64,000 nucleotides of DNA from Lojkania enalia (Eukaryota > Ascomycota > Dothideomycetes > Pleosporales), in the NCBI GenBank assembly GCA_010094045.1, contig ML986626.1, positions 243,570 to 307,569 of the forward strand, given 5' to 3'. This document shows, one piece after another, positions 12,831-25,311 of this stretch. The position numbers and the translations under genes are program-made. Within the stretch, counting starts at the first letter, position 1, and the number at the start of each line of letters is the position of its first letter. Under the pieces are notes generated by a model. It searched no databases, was not told the DNA's origin, and saw only the letters and a list, made by a program, of their open reading frames with translations.

Positions 12831-13577
12831 AATATACCTGCTGCCCACTGCCCACTGCCTGCCCGTTTCGCTTTTCCCAATCTCTCCATCGCTTTCCCTC
12901 TCTGAGACACTGCACCACTCTCTGCTGCCCGCCCACTCGCCGGCTGCACTGCTCTGCGTCCCCCGGCCAAGACCCGCCTGCTCGCCTCCAGAATCTGCTT
13001 TAAGCAGCTCTAGGGCTCCGCATACCCTTTCGGCCCATCCTCTCCACCGCAACGGCGCCCTTCCAAAAGCAAGCAAGCAGGCAAGCAAGCGTCTGCCAGA
13101 CCTGCCAGAATTCCTACTCGAGCAAAGTACGTACCTGTCACCCTCGGCGCGCTCCCTTCCCTGCCCAGTGCCCGCCCAAGTATTATTAGCTGCCGCCGAG
13201 CGCCGCCGCCGCTGCTGTTCCGCCGGCTGCGCTGTGCTGTGCGACCGCTCCAGCCTGCCCATTCCTGCCCATTCCTTGCCCGCCCGCGCACACCACAAAG
13301 GGTTCAGGCAGCGCAGCCCCCGACCTCTCAACTTGTCTCTTTTCATTCCAAGCGCGCCTGCTTTTCCCCTTTGATCCGCCCCAGTGCTTTTGGGTCTAAC
13401 CGCTCCCATTCAGTCGTCTGCCCGCCAGCTCGCCAGTCCCGACACGCTTGCCCACTCGCCGCACTCGCCGCCTGCGACCTCCAAAGAGGAAATCCCCACA
13501 CGCTCAACCCGGCCACAAGCAGTTAGGGCAAACAAAAAGCCCAAACCCTCGTAACCAATCTCACCTCGACGACCACC

Positions 13578-14450
13578 ATGGCCTCCGAAATCACCGAGCA
13601 CGACCAGAACGCGTCGCCCTCCGTCCACGACGACGGCACTGGCAACAATGGCACGCTCGTCGCCGGTGATGCCAACCGCGGCACAAAACGCCCGCGCCCA
13701 GCCGCCGACGACGACGACGACGATGACGACAAGCCCGGCCGCGAGCGCAGGAAGATTGAGATCAAATTCATCCAGGACAAGTCGCGCAGACACATCACCT
13801 TCTCCAAGCGCAAGGCTGGCATTATGAAGAAGGTACGTCGCCCGTGTGGCGCGCATCGCAGCGCATCCCAGTCTTACTCTCCCACTGCCCGCGTGCGCTT
13901 TACCCGCGCGTTGCATGAGAAACATCGTCTCCGCAGCGTCGTTCCTCGCTAACATGTTTCTTCTGCCAGGCCTACGAACTATCCGTCCTCACCGGCACCC
14001 AGGTGCTGCTGCTGGTCGTTTCGGAAACCGGTCTCGTCTACACATTCACCACCCCCAAGCTGCAACCACTTGTCACCAAGCCCGAAGGCAAGAACCTCAT
14101 CCAGGTAAGCTGCATCGCATTTTACGACCCTTCGCGCTCGCAGCCCCTAATGAATATCACAGGCCTGCTTGAATGCGCCCGAACCCGCAACGGGCGACGC
14201 GAACGGCGTCGACGGCGACAACCCGGTCGATTCCCCCGAAGACAACCACGCCCAAGTACCGACCGGTCAGCCGCGTATGCCTAGCAACAGCATGCCACCC
14301 GCGTACATGACCCCCGAAGCCGCGCTGCACTACCAGTCATACCTCCAACAACAGCAACAAGCCTCAAATCAGTACCCAGGCATGCCACCGCAAGGAGGAA
14401 TGCCCCGCCATCCCGGTCATCAGTACCCGCAGGACCAGAAACTAAGCTAG
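13578..14450 (+). CDS. mcm1: MADS-box transcription factor Mcm1 (SRF type)
   Basis: Nuclear SRF-type MADS-box factor that pairs with partner proteins to control mating-type, cell-cycle and developmental genes (family knowledge). Exons are 13578-13832, 13970-14104 and 14163-14450; introns are 137 and 58 bp, both in phase 0; product 225 residues. Residues 1-53 are acidic and disordered with an Asp run. The MADS domain starts at about residue 54 (GRERRKIEIKFIQDKSRRHI), includes ITFSKRKAGIMKK at the end of exon 1, and continues in exon 2 as AYELSVLTGTQVLLLVVSE. The SAM-like extension and a Gln/Pro/Met-rich C-terminus follow, with a short QQQQQ stretch. Length fits ascomycete Mcm1/McmA. The start is the first ATG in frame, in the context CCACCATGG. 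Confidence 0.95.
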
Positions 14451-17142
14451 ATGTAATACAATCCAGTCTGTCGTGTTTTGTAATGGGTAGTGTACCGCGG
14501 CGGCGCATCACCTCGGTCGGATATGGATACCCCTTCCTAATGGCGAAAAGTAATTCCAAGGGTGCGGCTCTGCGGACGGATACTCTGCACAGCACGCATA
14601 TGCCTATGTATGCGGGCGGAATGTGATGGAATGGCTTAGGAGATACGATTGATTAAGTGCCATGTGTAGGGGGTTTCTGGTGGCAACATGTTAGGTGCTG
14701 GACGGTCGAACGTCTTTACGTGGATATGGTGTGGATATTTCTATTCCTTACCAATTACTCTTTCCGGTCTCTCTCCCTCTCCCTCTCCCTCTCGCTCTCT
14801 CTCCGTTGGACCCTCGATATCATATCATCCCTCCCATGTTGTTTCATGAAGTATTATGTATTTGCAAAATTCCCCTCATAGCTGGAAGATTGGAGATGAA
14901 TCGAATAATTACAACCATAATGTACATTCTCTAAGCACTGGCTTCCCATAAGTCTCCAACCAGTGCTTCCCTATACGGATGGCTTCTTGCATCCATGCAA
15001 TGACAGGCTTTCACGTGCCGTCATATCCGACATTTTCAATAAGGCTGGCGTACCTACCAATCATGCTCTGGCCTCATCAATTCTCCGTTATCAGATACTA
15101 TGGCCTGAGATAGGAACAGGTAGCTGCATCCTGCAGCGTCATCGGCCCGGCTTAGGTTGACTCGACCAAACCCCAGCATTCAGTATAACCATACGTCTAA
15201 TCAGGCAACTTATTCTCACAAGGTCTCGATCCTCCCAAGTTTGGCAGTGCGCCTTCCAACCATTACCGGTATGCAGACATACCGAAAGTACAAGGTACAT
15301 GGTACGCTACGATGAAACTGCTACCCGATCCGTCCAATGTCAATTGTGTGATACCAAAGATCAGGAGATACGAGTTTTAATATATGATGCAGATAGATCT
15401 CCGGGCTCGCAAACGGCCCCATTCCGCCCATGTACCCACCGCGCGGAAGGATCCAGACTGCAAGCGGAAGCGAATCTGACAGGACAGGTGCGTCTCATCA
15501 TCTGCCCAACTCACATATTTCTTTCTACGTCACCTCCAAGTATCGAATCACCTCGGCGCAAATCTCGCTTCCTTGACCTCTTACGGGCACAGAAACAGAT
15601 GCCTTTGCGTACGACGTCGAATTGCAAGAACGGGATGCTGGGTAACGCGGCGTTCGCCACTCGTGGGACATGGAGTAGGAAGAAGGAGGTTAAAGGTTCG
15701 AGTAACCTACCCCTTCAGGTGCCGGCTCGAGTCCATTTTATACTACACCTCATCTATGCGCTACGCGACGTCAGAGGCACAACGGCGCTGTGAGCCGATT
15801 GGTGAATGGAAGCTTACGGGCGGACGTGCAATGAAGGCCGCTCTGGATCCGATTGCTGGTTTGGGCGATTGCGATAGCACGCGGTACGTATCTAGTGTCG
15901 AACTCGCGTCGGTCTCAGCGTTTACACAGTCCATCAGTCGCTCAAATCTGAATCTACATCATAGCCAAAATCTCACAACTATAGTCTCGAATCTTGATTT
16001 TGTTATGGCCCAGGCCGCTATAGGGAGAGCACAGAAGCCGTTACTTGTTTCTACAGGATTACAACAGCTGCCGTGCGACCGGAGCTATCACTGCTGCGCC
16101 CTTCCCAAGCGTGGTTCCACCCCCACCCCCAAATCTTTGCCAAATTTGAGTTGCTTGCCGTGGATAACTCTCTCGCGATCAACAGGCGCTCATCTCGAGA
16201 GGTCGAGCCTAGATGTAGATCCCGGTCCCCGGGTACGGAGCATGCAGGTGCATAGCGTCCGCTTGACTTTTGGGACACAGCAGATATACGGAGCTCAGGG
16301 CAGGTCATGTTGAGAGCTGAGGCCCAATATACGTTGAGTTTTCTATACATTTCTTGAAAAGAGTTGACGGGTCTGTCAGTTGCGGTCGTTGAGGCGTGCT
16401 GGATTCGCACAGCGATGAAGCTAGTCATGTGCATCGCCAGGCTACATTGCCCGTTCTAGCCTTTCTCGAGTTATCCTGCCAATAATGGGCGAATCAAGCT
16501 TTTCCTGCAGCCCGGGATAAGCAACGAGCTTCTGGGGGGGGCTCCCCCTCACAGTGCCGCTCAGTCGAAGGTCCACGCCCTGTATCTCGTTGCTGCTTTG
16601 GGTCAAGCGGTACTCCTTACACTCCTCATCTTAGTGTCATACGACGACATCTCGCAAGCGGAGCAATTGAGTGTCATTTCTGTTAAGTTAAAAGGAGCCG
16701 CCGTGCTGGCGAAAATTGCTCGTATGCAGGCTAGAAGGCGACAGCTGCAGGAACCTCGCCGCACTCAGCCATCAGCCAGATGTGCACGTTCTATATGAAT
16801 GGTTGGCGAGTTTCGATCAGCGTAATTTGTTACTGCAGTATCTCTCTTATCTTCTATCTCATCACCCGGTCCCGCCCATCCCGTGCGTCCGCCACGATTC
16901 CATACCTACATAACTTTGCGTGCCGTTCCAAGAATCCAAGATTCCCGCCAACTCCAAACAAGCTCCCCTGGTCCCTCCTCAAGCTTCCCGCCAAGCAGTT
17001 CGCGCCAACAAGCGCAGTTCCTCTTCGTGAAACACGACTACCACCAATCGACTCCCTCTCTTTTTTGCGGACTTGAATTCGCTTGCATTTTCGATATCAA
17101 AATCTCGCGTCCCGCACTTCATTCTTGTAGCACCCCGCAGCT
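14451..17142. other. Intergenic region, no gene recognised
   Basis: About 2.7 kb between two same-strand genes. It carries a CT-rich tract (14769-14804). Open frames at 15299-15793, 15573-16313 and 16051-16434 overlap in different frames or strands and show no domain; some use non-ATG starts. A TTCGA-containing hairpin near 15690 is not a tRNA. The last few hundred bases are C/T-rich and probably the promoter and leader of the permease gene. Confidence 0.45.
14769..14804. repeat. CT-rich microsatellite
   Basis: Imperfect CTCTCC/CTCT units follow the mcm1 gene. Confidence 0.85.
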
Positions 17143-19155
17143 ATGGCAGACAGCGACGCTGAGAAGGCGGCTAACGCTTCAATCGACATGGCCCCAGGCC
17201 CCGTCAGCGCCATCGATAAGGATGCTATGAAGCTAGCCGAGATGGGCTATACGCAGGACATGAAGCGCAACTTCAGCGTATGGTCCGTCCTAGGCGTCGG
17301 ATTTTCTCTCACAAATTCCTGGTTTGGTATTTCGGCGGCCATGATCACCGGTATCAATTCTGGAGGGCCTCTGCTCATCATCTACGGCATCATTCTTATT
17401 GCCATAGTATCTACAGGCGTGGGAATATCTTTGAGCGAGCTTGCGAGTGCGCTTCCGAATGCCGGCGGGCAGTACTTTTGGGCGAATGAACTCGCACCGA
17501 GAAGATACGCAAATTTTACGAGTTACTTAACTGGCTGGTTTGCCTGGGCCGGGAGTGTGTTTACCTCCGCGAGCGTTGCACTAGCGATGGGGAGCGCCAT
17601 GGTAGGGTGCTATCAATTATCTCATCCGGATTTGTAAGTACACTTTTCGCCGTAACATTTGTCTCATTTTGATCCTTCCTATGATAGCGAGGAGTTATTG
17701 CTATTTCAACCATTTAATTTTAAAAGCAAGAAAAAGAAAGAAAAAATTAATTTTCAAAAATATTTTTTTTTTTTTTTTTTTTTTTTTAAACTTTTCTAGC
17801 CATCGAGCTGATTGGAATAGTCTCATTAAGACCTGGCACGTATTTCTGGCATATCAGATGGCGAACCTATTCTGCTTCTTCTTCAATTGCTACGGCAAAA
17901 CTCTACCCAAAATTGCCACGGTCACCCTCTGGACCTCCCTCATCTCCTTCGCTGTGATCCTCATCACTGTCCCAGCTGTTGCTCCCACCCATCAACACGC
18001 CAAATTCGTCTTCACGACCTTCATCAACAACACTGGATGGGCCCAGGGCGGCATCGCCTTCATCGTCGGCCTCGTCAATACAAACTGGAGCTTTGCCTGT
18101 CTAGACTGTGCCACGCATCTCGCCGAGGAAGTCCACAGACCGGAACGCATGATCCCGATCGCCATCATGGGCACCGTCGCCATCGGCTTCGTGACCAGCT
18201 GGTTCTTCTCCATGTCCATGTTCTTTTCCATCGTAGGTGACTTCTCCAACATCTCGACCTCCTCGACCGGCGTGCCGATACTCGAGCTCTTCTTCCAGGC
18301 CCTGGGCAACAGGGGCGGCGCTATCTTCCTCGAAGCCCTGATCATCGCAACAGGTCTGGGTTGTCTGGTCGCAAGCCACACGTGGCAGAGTAGACTGTGC
18401 TGGAGCTTCGCGAGAGATCGCGGGCTACCCGGCCACCGGTGGCTAAGCAAAGTCCACTCCTCGCTCGATGTGCCGGTGAACGCGCATATCTTGAGCTGTG
18501 TACTGGTCGCTATTGTGGGGTGTCTTTATCTGGCTTCACTCACGGCTTTTAATTCGTAGGTCTTCCATTTCCCTTCCATCCACCAATCCTATCCCATCTT
18601 ATATTATCCTACTACGCCTATCCCTTCACTTCCCCATACCCCATACCCCGTGAACTGATTCCACACAGCATGATCACAGCCTGCATCGTCCTGCTCTACA
18701 TCTCCTACTCCATCCCCGTCTGTTGTCTCTTACTCCGCGGCCGCTGTACCATCAAGCCCGGCCCCTTCTGGCTCGGCCCCCTCGGCCTCGTGTCGAATGT
18801 CGTACTGCTCGCTTGGACCCTATTCACGCTCGTCATGTACAGTTTTCCGTACGCGCGGCCCGTGCTGGCGAGCAATATGGTGAGCCTACCTAAATCTCCC
18901 ACCCAATTCATATCTCTCTTTACTTTTTCTTGTCCTTTCTTTTTTCCGTTTTTCTTTGGGTGGGGTTGGGTTGTTGCGGTGGCAAAGAGTGCTGATGCTT
19001 CATAGAACTATGTTAGTGTTGTGTATGCGGTGGTGACGATCATCATGGCTGCGGACTGGCTAGTCAGGGGGCGGAATAGCTTCCGGGGCGCTGGGGAGCG
19101 CAAGGCAGATGTTAGAGATGTTGTTGAGGCGGTTAGACTCGGGTCTGTGAGTTAG
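17143..19155 (+). CDS. APC-superfamily amino acid / choline permease (Uga4/Hnm1-like)
   Basis: Plasma-membrane permease of the amino acid-polyamine-organocation superfamily, in the fungal group that contains GABA permease Uga4 and choline permease Hnm1. Exons are 17143-17633, 17800-18555, 18669-18879 and 19006-19155; introns are 166, 113 and 126 bp with matching phases; product about 535 residues, the usual size. The N-terminal signature MGYTQDMKRNFSVWSVLGVG is followed by GFSLTNSWFGISAAM and ELASALPNAGGQYFWANELA, the conserved first helices. About 12 hydrophobic segments are visible. The middle region NTNWSFACLDCATHLAEEV and FARDRGLPGHRWLSKV match the family. The first intron contains a T25 run. 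The start is the first ATG after a C/T-rich leader. Substrate cannot be decided from sequence. Confidence 0.92.
17763..17787. repeat. Poly(T) tract, 25 nt, inside an intron
   Basis: An uninterrupted T run lies 12 bp upstream of the acceptor of the permease gene's first intron, where it could form an extended polypyrimidine tract. Confidence 0.9.
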
Positions 19156-19866
19156 ATTCTATACATACGCCCATCCATCCATCCATACATCCACCTATCT
19201 ATATATATCTGCCCATAGGAATGAATTCAGAACGTCAAGATTCTCAAAATAAGAGAAAGTGCGGGAATTCTTGGTTTATCTGAAAACATTGGATGCCGCA
19301 GGTTTCTTGTATGTTCCTTTTCGCAGGGACGAAAATAAATTTCGGTTTCATTCCAAGTGTATTTCCTTATCCACTTATTAGTTATATTATACTGTACATT
19401 TACAAGACATACGCATCGTGCCGTGCACGCAAAAAATATCTAGGTAATAACTACATGTGACAAAGGGGGATAGATGAATCAATAGCTATGATACAGTCGA
19501 AACGACGAAGTACAAGGGTATATTACAGAGGGGTATCTTTCTTTCCGCACGCTTTCAACGCCGTGGATGCAGGGCAAATGTCGGTAGTAATGCAGAGGTG
19601 GATAGGAATAATGAAATAGGAATAGTATAATGGAATCTCGCTAGTGTCGCGCTCAATTATGTTGGCGGGAAAGTAGCGTGCGTCTTATCGTGCGCATCGG
19701 CAATCCGTTGTTTTAAGGTCAGTGTGAATCCAGCCTTTACGTTCTATCGCTTTGGCTCGATTTTATTTCGCGCAGCGACGCGTTCATCGTGGTTTCCCTT
19801 CGGGGTGCGATATGTCCACGATACACATTCCAATCAATTGAATCTTCAATCGCGAGGCATCATACT
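19156..19866. other. Convergent intergenic region, nothing recognised
   Basis: About 0.7 kb between the 3' ends of the permease and the Mtc5-like gene. It is AT-rich with a short CATC run near 19170 and a TATATA stretch near 19200; otherwise featureless. Confidence 0.5.
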
Positions 19867-22800
19867 TCATACCTTGCCAAACCCCTTACTCTTCCCTTTC
19901 ACTTTCTTCTTCTCGTTTGACCTCTTCTGAACCGTGTCAACCCACTTTCCCATCCCATTTCCGTAGCCGCCTTCGTATCCGACGGCGTTCGCTTTCGGGC
20001 TATCCTCTACCTCGATTTCCGGTAGCCAACCTCCTCTTTCGTCCCAGCCACCCTTTAGAATTTCACCAACTTCGCCTTCCTCGTCCTCGAATTCGCATCC
20101 GCATCCACAACCCACGATACAATTATTCACAACCTTAGCGAAAAAGCTTTCATCCTGATCAGACTCGGCCGGCATGCAGTCAAAGTGAGCAACATGTCCA
20201 CATGCGGGGCAGAGGTAGAAACGACCGGAAACTCGCAACCAGCAAATACTGCAGCTGTATAGTGGCTCTTTCTTCTTGGCTGCCACTCCTCCGAAGCTCC
20301 TTCGGGAGAGCTCAGAGGCCGACCGACTCATGCCCGGGCGAGGCTTCAATCTATCATTCATGCCATCAAAGCCCATGCTATTTCCTGACAATCCATTACT
20401 TTCTCCAAGCGCGTTGTCAAGGCCGGGAATGCCGAGGCGTAAATATTGCTCGGAAGGGATGAAAACGTCAGGTGGTGGAGCCGGAATCTCGGGCATGAAG
20501 GAAGCGCCAGGTGTGAACTCGAGAGCCTCGGGATTAAAAGAAAAGTGTCGGGGAGAGGCGCTCGGTGAGCGGCGGAGAAAGTTCGTGGGAGGGGGACCCA
20601 AAGTCGAGGTTCGAGATAGGGGTGCTGAGGACGGAGCTGAGACCTCGTTGTTATCGTTCTTCAGCACTAGATGCATTGATCCTGCCTTGGGCACAGTTCT
20701 TTCTTCAGGCGGGAAATACGATATTAAGCCATTGAACTTAAGCACCTCTGCTCTCTTGCTGACTAAGCCCCAGCAGCCCAGCATTTCTGCATACTGTTCT
20801 CTCCAAGCGCGGTACAGCCATTCCCTACTCATATCAAGTAAAGGTGCGCTAACGCAAGCTTCGTCGTCAAACTTGTCTTGGTTCTTTAGTGTGGCCTTTA
20901 TAACGCTTTCTCTATCACCATCACCAGGAGGAGTTATAGGCGCAGTGTATTCGGATAACCCATCTTGGCCAAAGCCAGATTCGCCGTAGTCTGAATCCGA
21001 ATCAGAGTAGTAATCAATGTTGAGACGATCTGCTTGGCCAAAACTCGCCCGTTTGCCATGCTTTGAACGGGCAGGCGCAAGACCTTTGTCCTGACTGCCA
21101 CTGCTGAAGAACGTTGTCGTACCCCACGTTACACTGCTTGTCGGAGCCGAGGTTGACAAATCGCCTTCAATGCGTGGCTTGGCAGGTGGTGATGATGACA
21201 TTGCATTTGCAAAAGGCCTCGAAAGTGTGGCAATTGCATTCGCAAAATTAGTTGACGGCGTCTTTTTCACCGTTTGAGATTGCTCTGGAGATGTCGAGAA
21301 TGGAGTGTTACTCGTCATGGAACGAAGAGTAGGAACGCGAGAAAGGTTTGGCGGAGTGTTCCCAGTTGAGTACGGTGTCACAGGCTCAGATGCCATGGTA
21401 TCGCTGCCCCAAGGACCATTGGAAGACCCGTGTGAGCCATATGTGTCTAGGTTCTTCGAGAATCGGTGCCAATTGTACTCGCTCACGGGGGTAGCATAAC
21501 GGGAATATACAGGGGTAGAGGGAATTGATATGGTTGGCTTGAAGAGGCTCCAGGCAGCATCGGCGGAAGAAAAGTAATCCAGTGAGAAAGCAGGCGCTTG
21601 TAACGACATTGGGATGTTCGCCTGGCGCATCTTGGCCATGGCAGTGCTGACCCCTTCCCGGGCAGCAGGCTCTGAGAAAATGCAAGATAGCATTGCAAGC
21701 ATTTGCGTATCAGCCAATCTTTCGAAATGATCAAAAAGTGAGGGGATTAGCCAAGACACGATCGGATGATGGCCCCATTTTATTCTTCCTTTGAGCTTAG
21801 GATGGCTTACTGCGTCTGGGTCATCAAACGCGAGATCCAGGCCACTATCTTTACGCCTAATTTTAACGATCGCTCGCCGAGCAAGCACCAACACCGGCTC
21901 TCTTCTGTGTGTTTGGGAGAGGATCTCTAGGGGTACTTCGTTGCTTAAGATTATTGAACAGAGTTTCCAAATATCCGCAAGGTCAGTGAAGCCAGAACGC
22001 CGTGCAGCCTCCGCGTTATGTAGACAGACCGTCGGGCCATCTCCAAAGATGCGATATTCTTCAGCAAGATACTTTTTGCTCGGAATGAAGGACTCTATTG
22101 CTGAGCTAAGAATCGAAATTCGGGATTTTGGAACACCCGGCTTCTCTTCGTTCATCGAGGAGGGTTGTGAAGCTCTTGGCCCAAATCGTGTACCCGCTTT
22201 TTGCCATGCCAACGGTGGTTGGAACGGTCCCATTGGAGCGCCGACTTCAACTTCGTGCTCAGACCCTGAAGATGGTGAGGATGATGAGTCCCAAGAACCC
22301 ATTGACGACGTCGGAGAAGCCATACTAGAATCATCGTCAGCGCCAGGGTAGGCAATCAGCCTGCCGAAGGACTCGAAAATGCCATTCTTTGGAGGAATCA
22401 AAAGTCCATGCTTGGTGAGTCCAACAGGTTGAGATGCGGGAGGGGCCAAAGATGGGATTCTAACAACAGAGAGTAGTCCAGACATCGAGAATCGGGCTGT
22501 TGCCTGAATGGGTGTTGGGACATTAGCATTTGAAAGACTACTATTAATAAGGTCCTGCTGATCATCTTCATCGTCGATATCTTCATCACTGGAGAGTTCA
22601 CCTTCTATGTCGCTTGCATGATCAGACATTGGAGCATCCGGTAAGTCAGCGACCTCATCATCGTGGTCTTCAATCTTGACACCTTCACTCCATCTAAGAT
22701 GATTAACGATTCGCCACGATTCATTAGTCCGAACAGTGCCGGCCGTCATGGTCGCTCGTGGCGGCTCATATGAGCGAGTAACGGCAGAACCGTGAACCTC

Positions 22801-24126
22801 TGGCGTGACTCCCTTGAACATTGTGCTTAGTCCTCCTGCCTGTTGTTGGGGGAAACCTGAGATCTCGTTCTGTAGGATAGTCTGGAGAGCAGGGCCACCG
22901 TCATCGCGGAAGCTAACATATGCAGCCCCCCTACGTGTTTTCGTTGGCTCCTCTGTGATTTTCCCGCCCCTCTTAAAGCCGACTGCGTTAAGGAGCAGAT
23001 CGGACGGAACAGAGTGTAGTCGCAGATGTCGGTCCGTTCCCCAAGTTACCAATTGGAACTCGCGATTGTCCAGATTGTCATCTACCGTCCCGCGAGATCG
23101 CCAAAGGAATTCTTGTAGACGTGTACCTTCCTCATGAGCCTTAAATGAATGTGCAGACTTCGTTGCAACGGCTGTATCAATGGAACCACCCGCATCATGT
23201 GTATACAGGTCTAGGGCCGAGCTGCCTCGTTGCGGCATTGCGAGGATACCATTCGGGAAGGGTGTATGCCTGGCCCGCCATACAGGATAGTCTGAGCGAA
23301 TTACCCGACATGGAAAATTTACTTCACCTCCGCAATCTACCTTCTCCCAGAGCTTAATGGTCTTATCCAACGAGCAAGTAAGAAGTTTAGAACCATCATT
23401 GCGGTGCCAATCGAGGCCATTGATACTCGTATTGTGCGCTGTGATCCTAGATAGCGGGCTTGCTCCACGGCGCACATCCCAGATATTCAGGACACGATTG
23501 TGGGAAGATGCGATCAGATACTCATTCTTTCTACTCCATTTGACTTGGGATGCGCCCGCTTCAAAATCAGCAAAGGAATTAGCAAATCGTTGGGAGGCAC
23601 GGAGATCCCAGGTGTAAACGAAGCTGTCCACAGCGCAGGTTGCGAGCAAGTCGGGGTGATGGGCCGAGAAGTTAATATCAGTAATAGCACGGTCATGGGC
23701 ATGGAGAACATGCTCGAGGGGAGCAACAGAGGCCGGGGTATGCAGGAAGAGGTTGAATACCAGCGCTTTCTGGCAGGAAGTGGACACAATCCATCCTGGG
23801 CGTGAGGCGAATGGAGACCATTGAACATCGGCGACATCCCAATTCGTCCGGTACACAACGTGGCGGGGTGGAGAGTACGGTTTATCAAGGTCGATAATTA
23901 ACAGTCCATTCTTGCTAGTTCATGTTAACAGCACAACTTGTTAGGTTTTGAAAGGAGATGAGTACCTTGCTAAAACAACGTCGCGGCCGCTAGGGGATAT
24001 AGACGCAGCACCAATGTCTTCCTCGACATAGATGGACACGTCCTTCTCAAAGGTGGGCGACTCGAATGCCGATTGCGGGTTCACGTGCTGCGAAGCAGCC
24101 ACGGATCCAGATGTCGAGCCCGCCAT
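19867..24126 (-). CDS. MTC5: SEACAT/GATOR2 complex WD40-RING protein, Mtc5 (Sea3/WDR59) family
   Basis: Subunit of the vacuole-associated SEA complex that controls TORC1 in response to amino acids (family knowledge). Exons are 24126-23966 and 23914-19867, split by a 51-bp intron; product about 1402 residues. The start is MAGSTSG at ATG 24126. The splice rejoins DVVLAS with KNGLLIIDLDKPY, a typical WDR59 N-terminus. WD-type repeats are visible in the first 400 residues (for example VYTWDLR, LNIWDVRRG, IKLWEKV). The C-terminal zinc-binding RING-like region runs from CSICWLRVSGRFYLCPACGH to NCIVGCGCGCEFED. An acidic, Ser-rich middle lies where an RWD domain would be expected; I could not find that domain. 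It shares a 556-bp divergent promoter region with ubc13. The gene is longer than its yeast and human relatives because of disordered inserts. Confidence 0.87.
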
Positions 24127-24682
24127 GCCCGATGGTTGGGGCGCGCAGTTTGCGCGCACTCCTCTAGGGCTAGTTCACTTAAAGCCGGTGACTGAAAATA
24201 ATTGATGAAAGGGGCGGGTGATGCCCAGCTACCTGGGTTGATGGACCGGCATGACTGTCCAAGCGGTGGCGCCGAGTGAAGTGAATAGAAGAGAGCATCT
24301 AGAAGCGGACTAGATTGCTTTGGGCTTGGCGGCATGGTCTCGGGAGACGGCGGGGCGAGGGGCAGTTGCTGCTGCGGCCATGACGAGAAAGACCCCCTGC
24401 CAATCAGCCCAGCCGTCTCTCGTGGCACCAGCACCCATCCGCCGGTGAGAAGCCTTGTCGCCCGCGTTGACAAACTGCTATCTCGCTGCTTGCCTCTCCG
24501 CTCTTTGCGAGCAAACCCATTAACCTTCTTTTTCTTTATTAGGCGTTAGGCGGTGACAGCTCCCTCCATCTAGTATCGCAACTCAGCGGGCCAACAGCCA
24601 CCCCCACTTCTTCATCAGCCTCAACTTTTCTCTTCAAAGCAAGCCTAGTTCAGCTCGACCAGCCGCTACGGCAACCAGCAAT
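24127..24682. promoter_or_regulatory. Bidirectional promoter region between MTC5 and UBC13
   Basis: A 556-bp spacer separates the two start codons, so both core promoters and leaders must lie here. The right part is C/T-rich, typical of fungal leaders. No specific factor site can be claimed. Confidence 0.55.
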
Positions 24683-25311
24683 ATGGCGCTTCCCAAACGA
24701 ATTATCAAGGAGACGGAGCGGTTGATGGCTGAGCCGTAAGCTCGCCCAACTACTCCAACGTCATGGGCAAAACAAGCTAACGCAGGTGGCGGTACAGTGT
24801 ACCAGGAATCAGCGCGGTACCTCACGAGGACAACCTCCGATACTTTGACGTAAAAATCCATGGCCCGTCGCAGTCACCATATGAAGGTGCGCCAGAGTGG
24901 ATGAGAGATCACGCCTGGTTTCGAGAGCTAACTACCCGTTGGGCAACAGGCGGTATCTTCCAGCTTGAACTCTTCCTTCCCGACGACTATCCGATGACCC
25001 CCCCCAAGATTCGCTTCCTGACGAAGATATACCACCCCAATATTGATAGGCTTGGGCGTATTTGCTTAGATGTGTTGAAGAGTATAAGATAAGCTGAGGT
25101 CTGAGGTTTCGGGGTCGTACTAACAACGATAGGCAACTGGTCCCCTGCCCTCCAGATCCGGACCATCCTCCTCTCGATCCAAGCTCTTCTCGGAGCCCCG
25201 AACCCAGATGACCCTCTTGCCAACGACGTCGCACAGAACTGGAAGGAGGATGAAAAGGCCGCAATTGAAACTGCGCGCCAGTGGACTCAGCAATATGCGA
25301 AGCCTCAGTAG
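24683..25311 (+). CDS. UBC13: Ubiquitin-conjugating enzyme E2 Ubc13
   Basis: E2 enzyme that, with the variant Mms2/Uev, builds Lys63-linked ubiquitin chains in DNA-damage tolerance (family knowledge). Exons are 24683-24735, 24786-24886, 24950-25081 and 25133-25311; introns are 50, 63 and 51 bp; product 154 residues, one more than yeast Ubc13. Visible features are [18 protein letters not shown] at the N-terminus, the YHPN motif ([18 protein letters not shown]) with the catalytic Cys in GRICLD, and [19 protein letters not shown]. The lack of an acidic insertion near the active site and the sequence [11 protein letters not shown] point to Ubc13 rather than other E2s. The last intron holds a perfect TACTAAC branch site (25118-25124). 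Confidence 0.96.
25118..25124 (+). promoter_or_regulatory. Consensus TACTAAC intron branch site
   Basis: An exact match to the yeast branch-point consensus, 8 bp before the acceptor of the third ubc13 intron. Confidence 0.85.

Larger units (their letters stand above)
11342..13577. other. GC-rich intergenic region and long Mcm1 upstream leader
   Basis: Divergent promoter space between the tetraspanin and mcm1 genes. It is strongly GC-rich on the right and full of simple sequence: GGCAGGCAGGC copies (12264-12295), three TGACGCAC-like units (about 12456-12480), GCC/CTG triplets (12781-12830) and AAGCAAGCAAGC (13066-13092). Long frames on both strands overlap each other and are low complexity, so I call none of them. 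The last part is probably the mcm1 5' leader. Confidence 0.5.

Noticed and set aside
12696..13409. 237-codon minus frame and overlapping 212-codon plus frame
   Set aside because: Both are Ala/Arg/Gly or Ser/Pro-rich products of GCC/CTG repeats just upstream of mcm1, with no motif.
15690..15735. tRNA-like TTCGA hairpin
   Set aside because: No acceptor stem, D-arm or anticodon arm can be folded around it.
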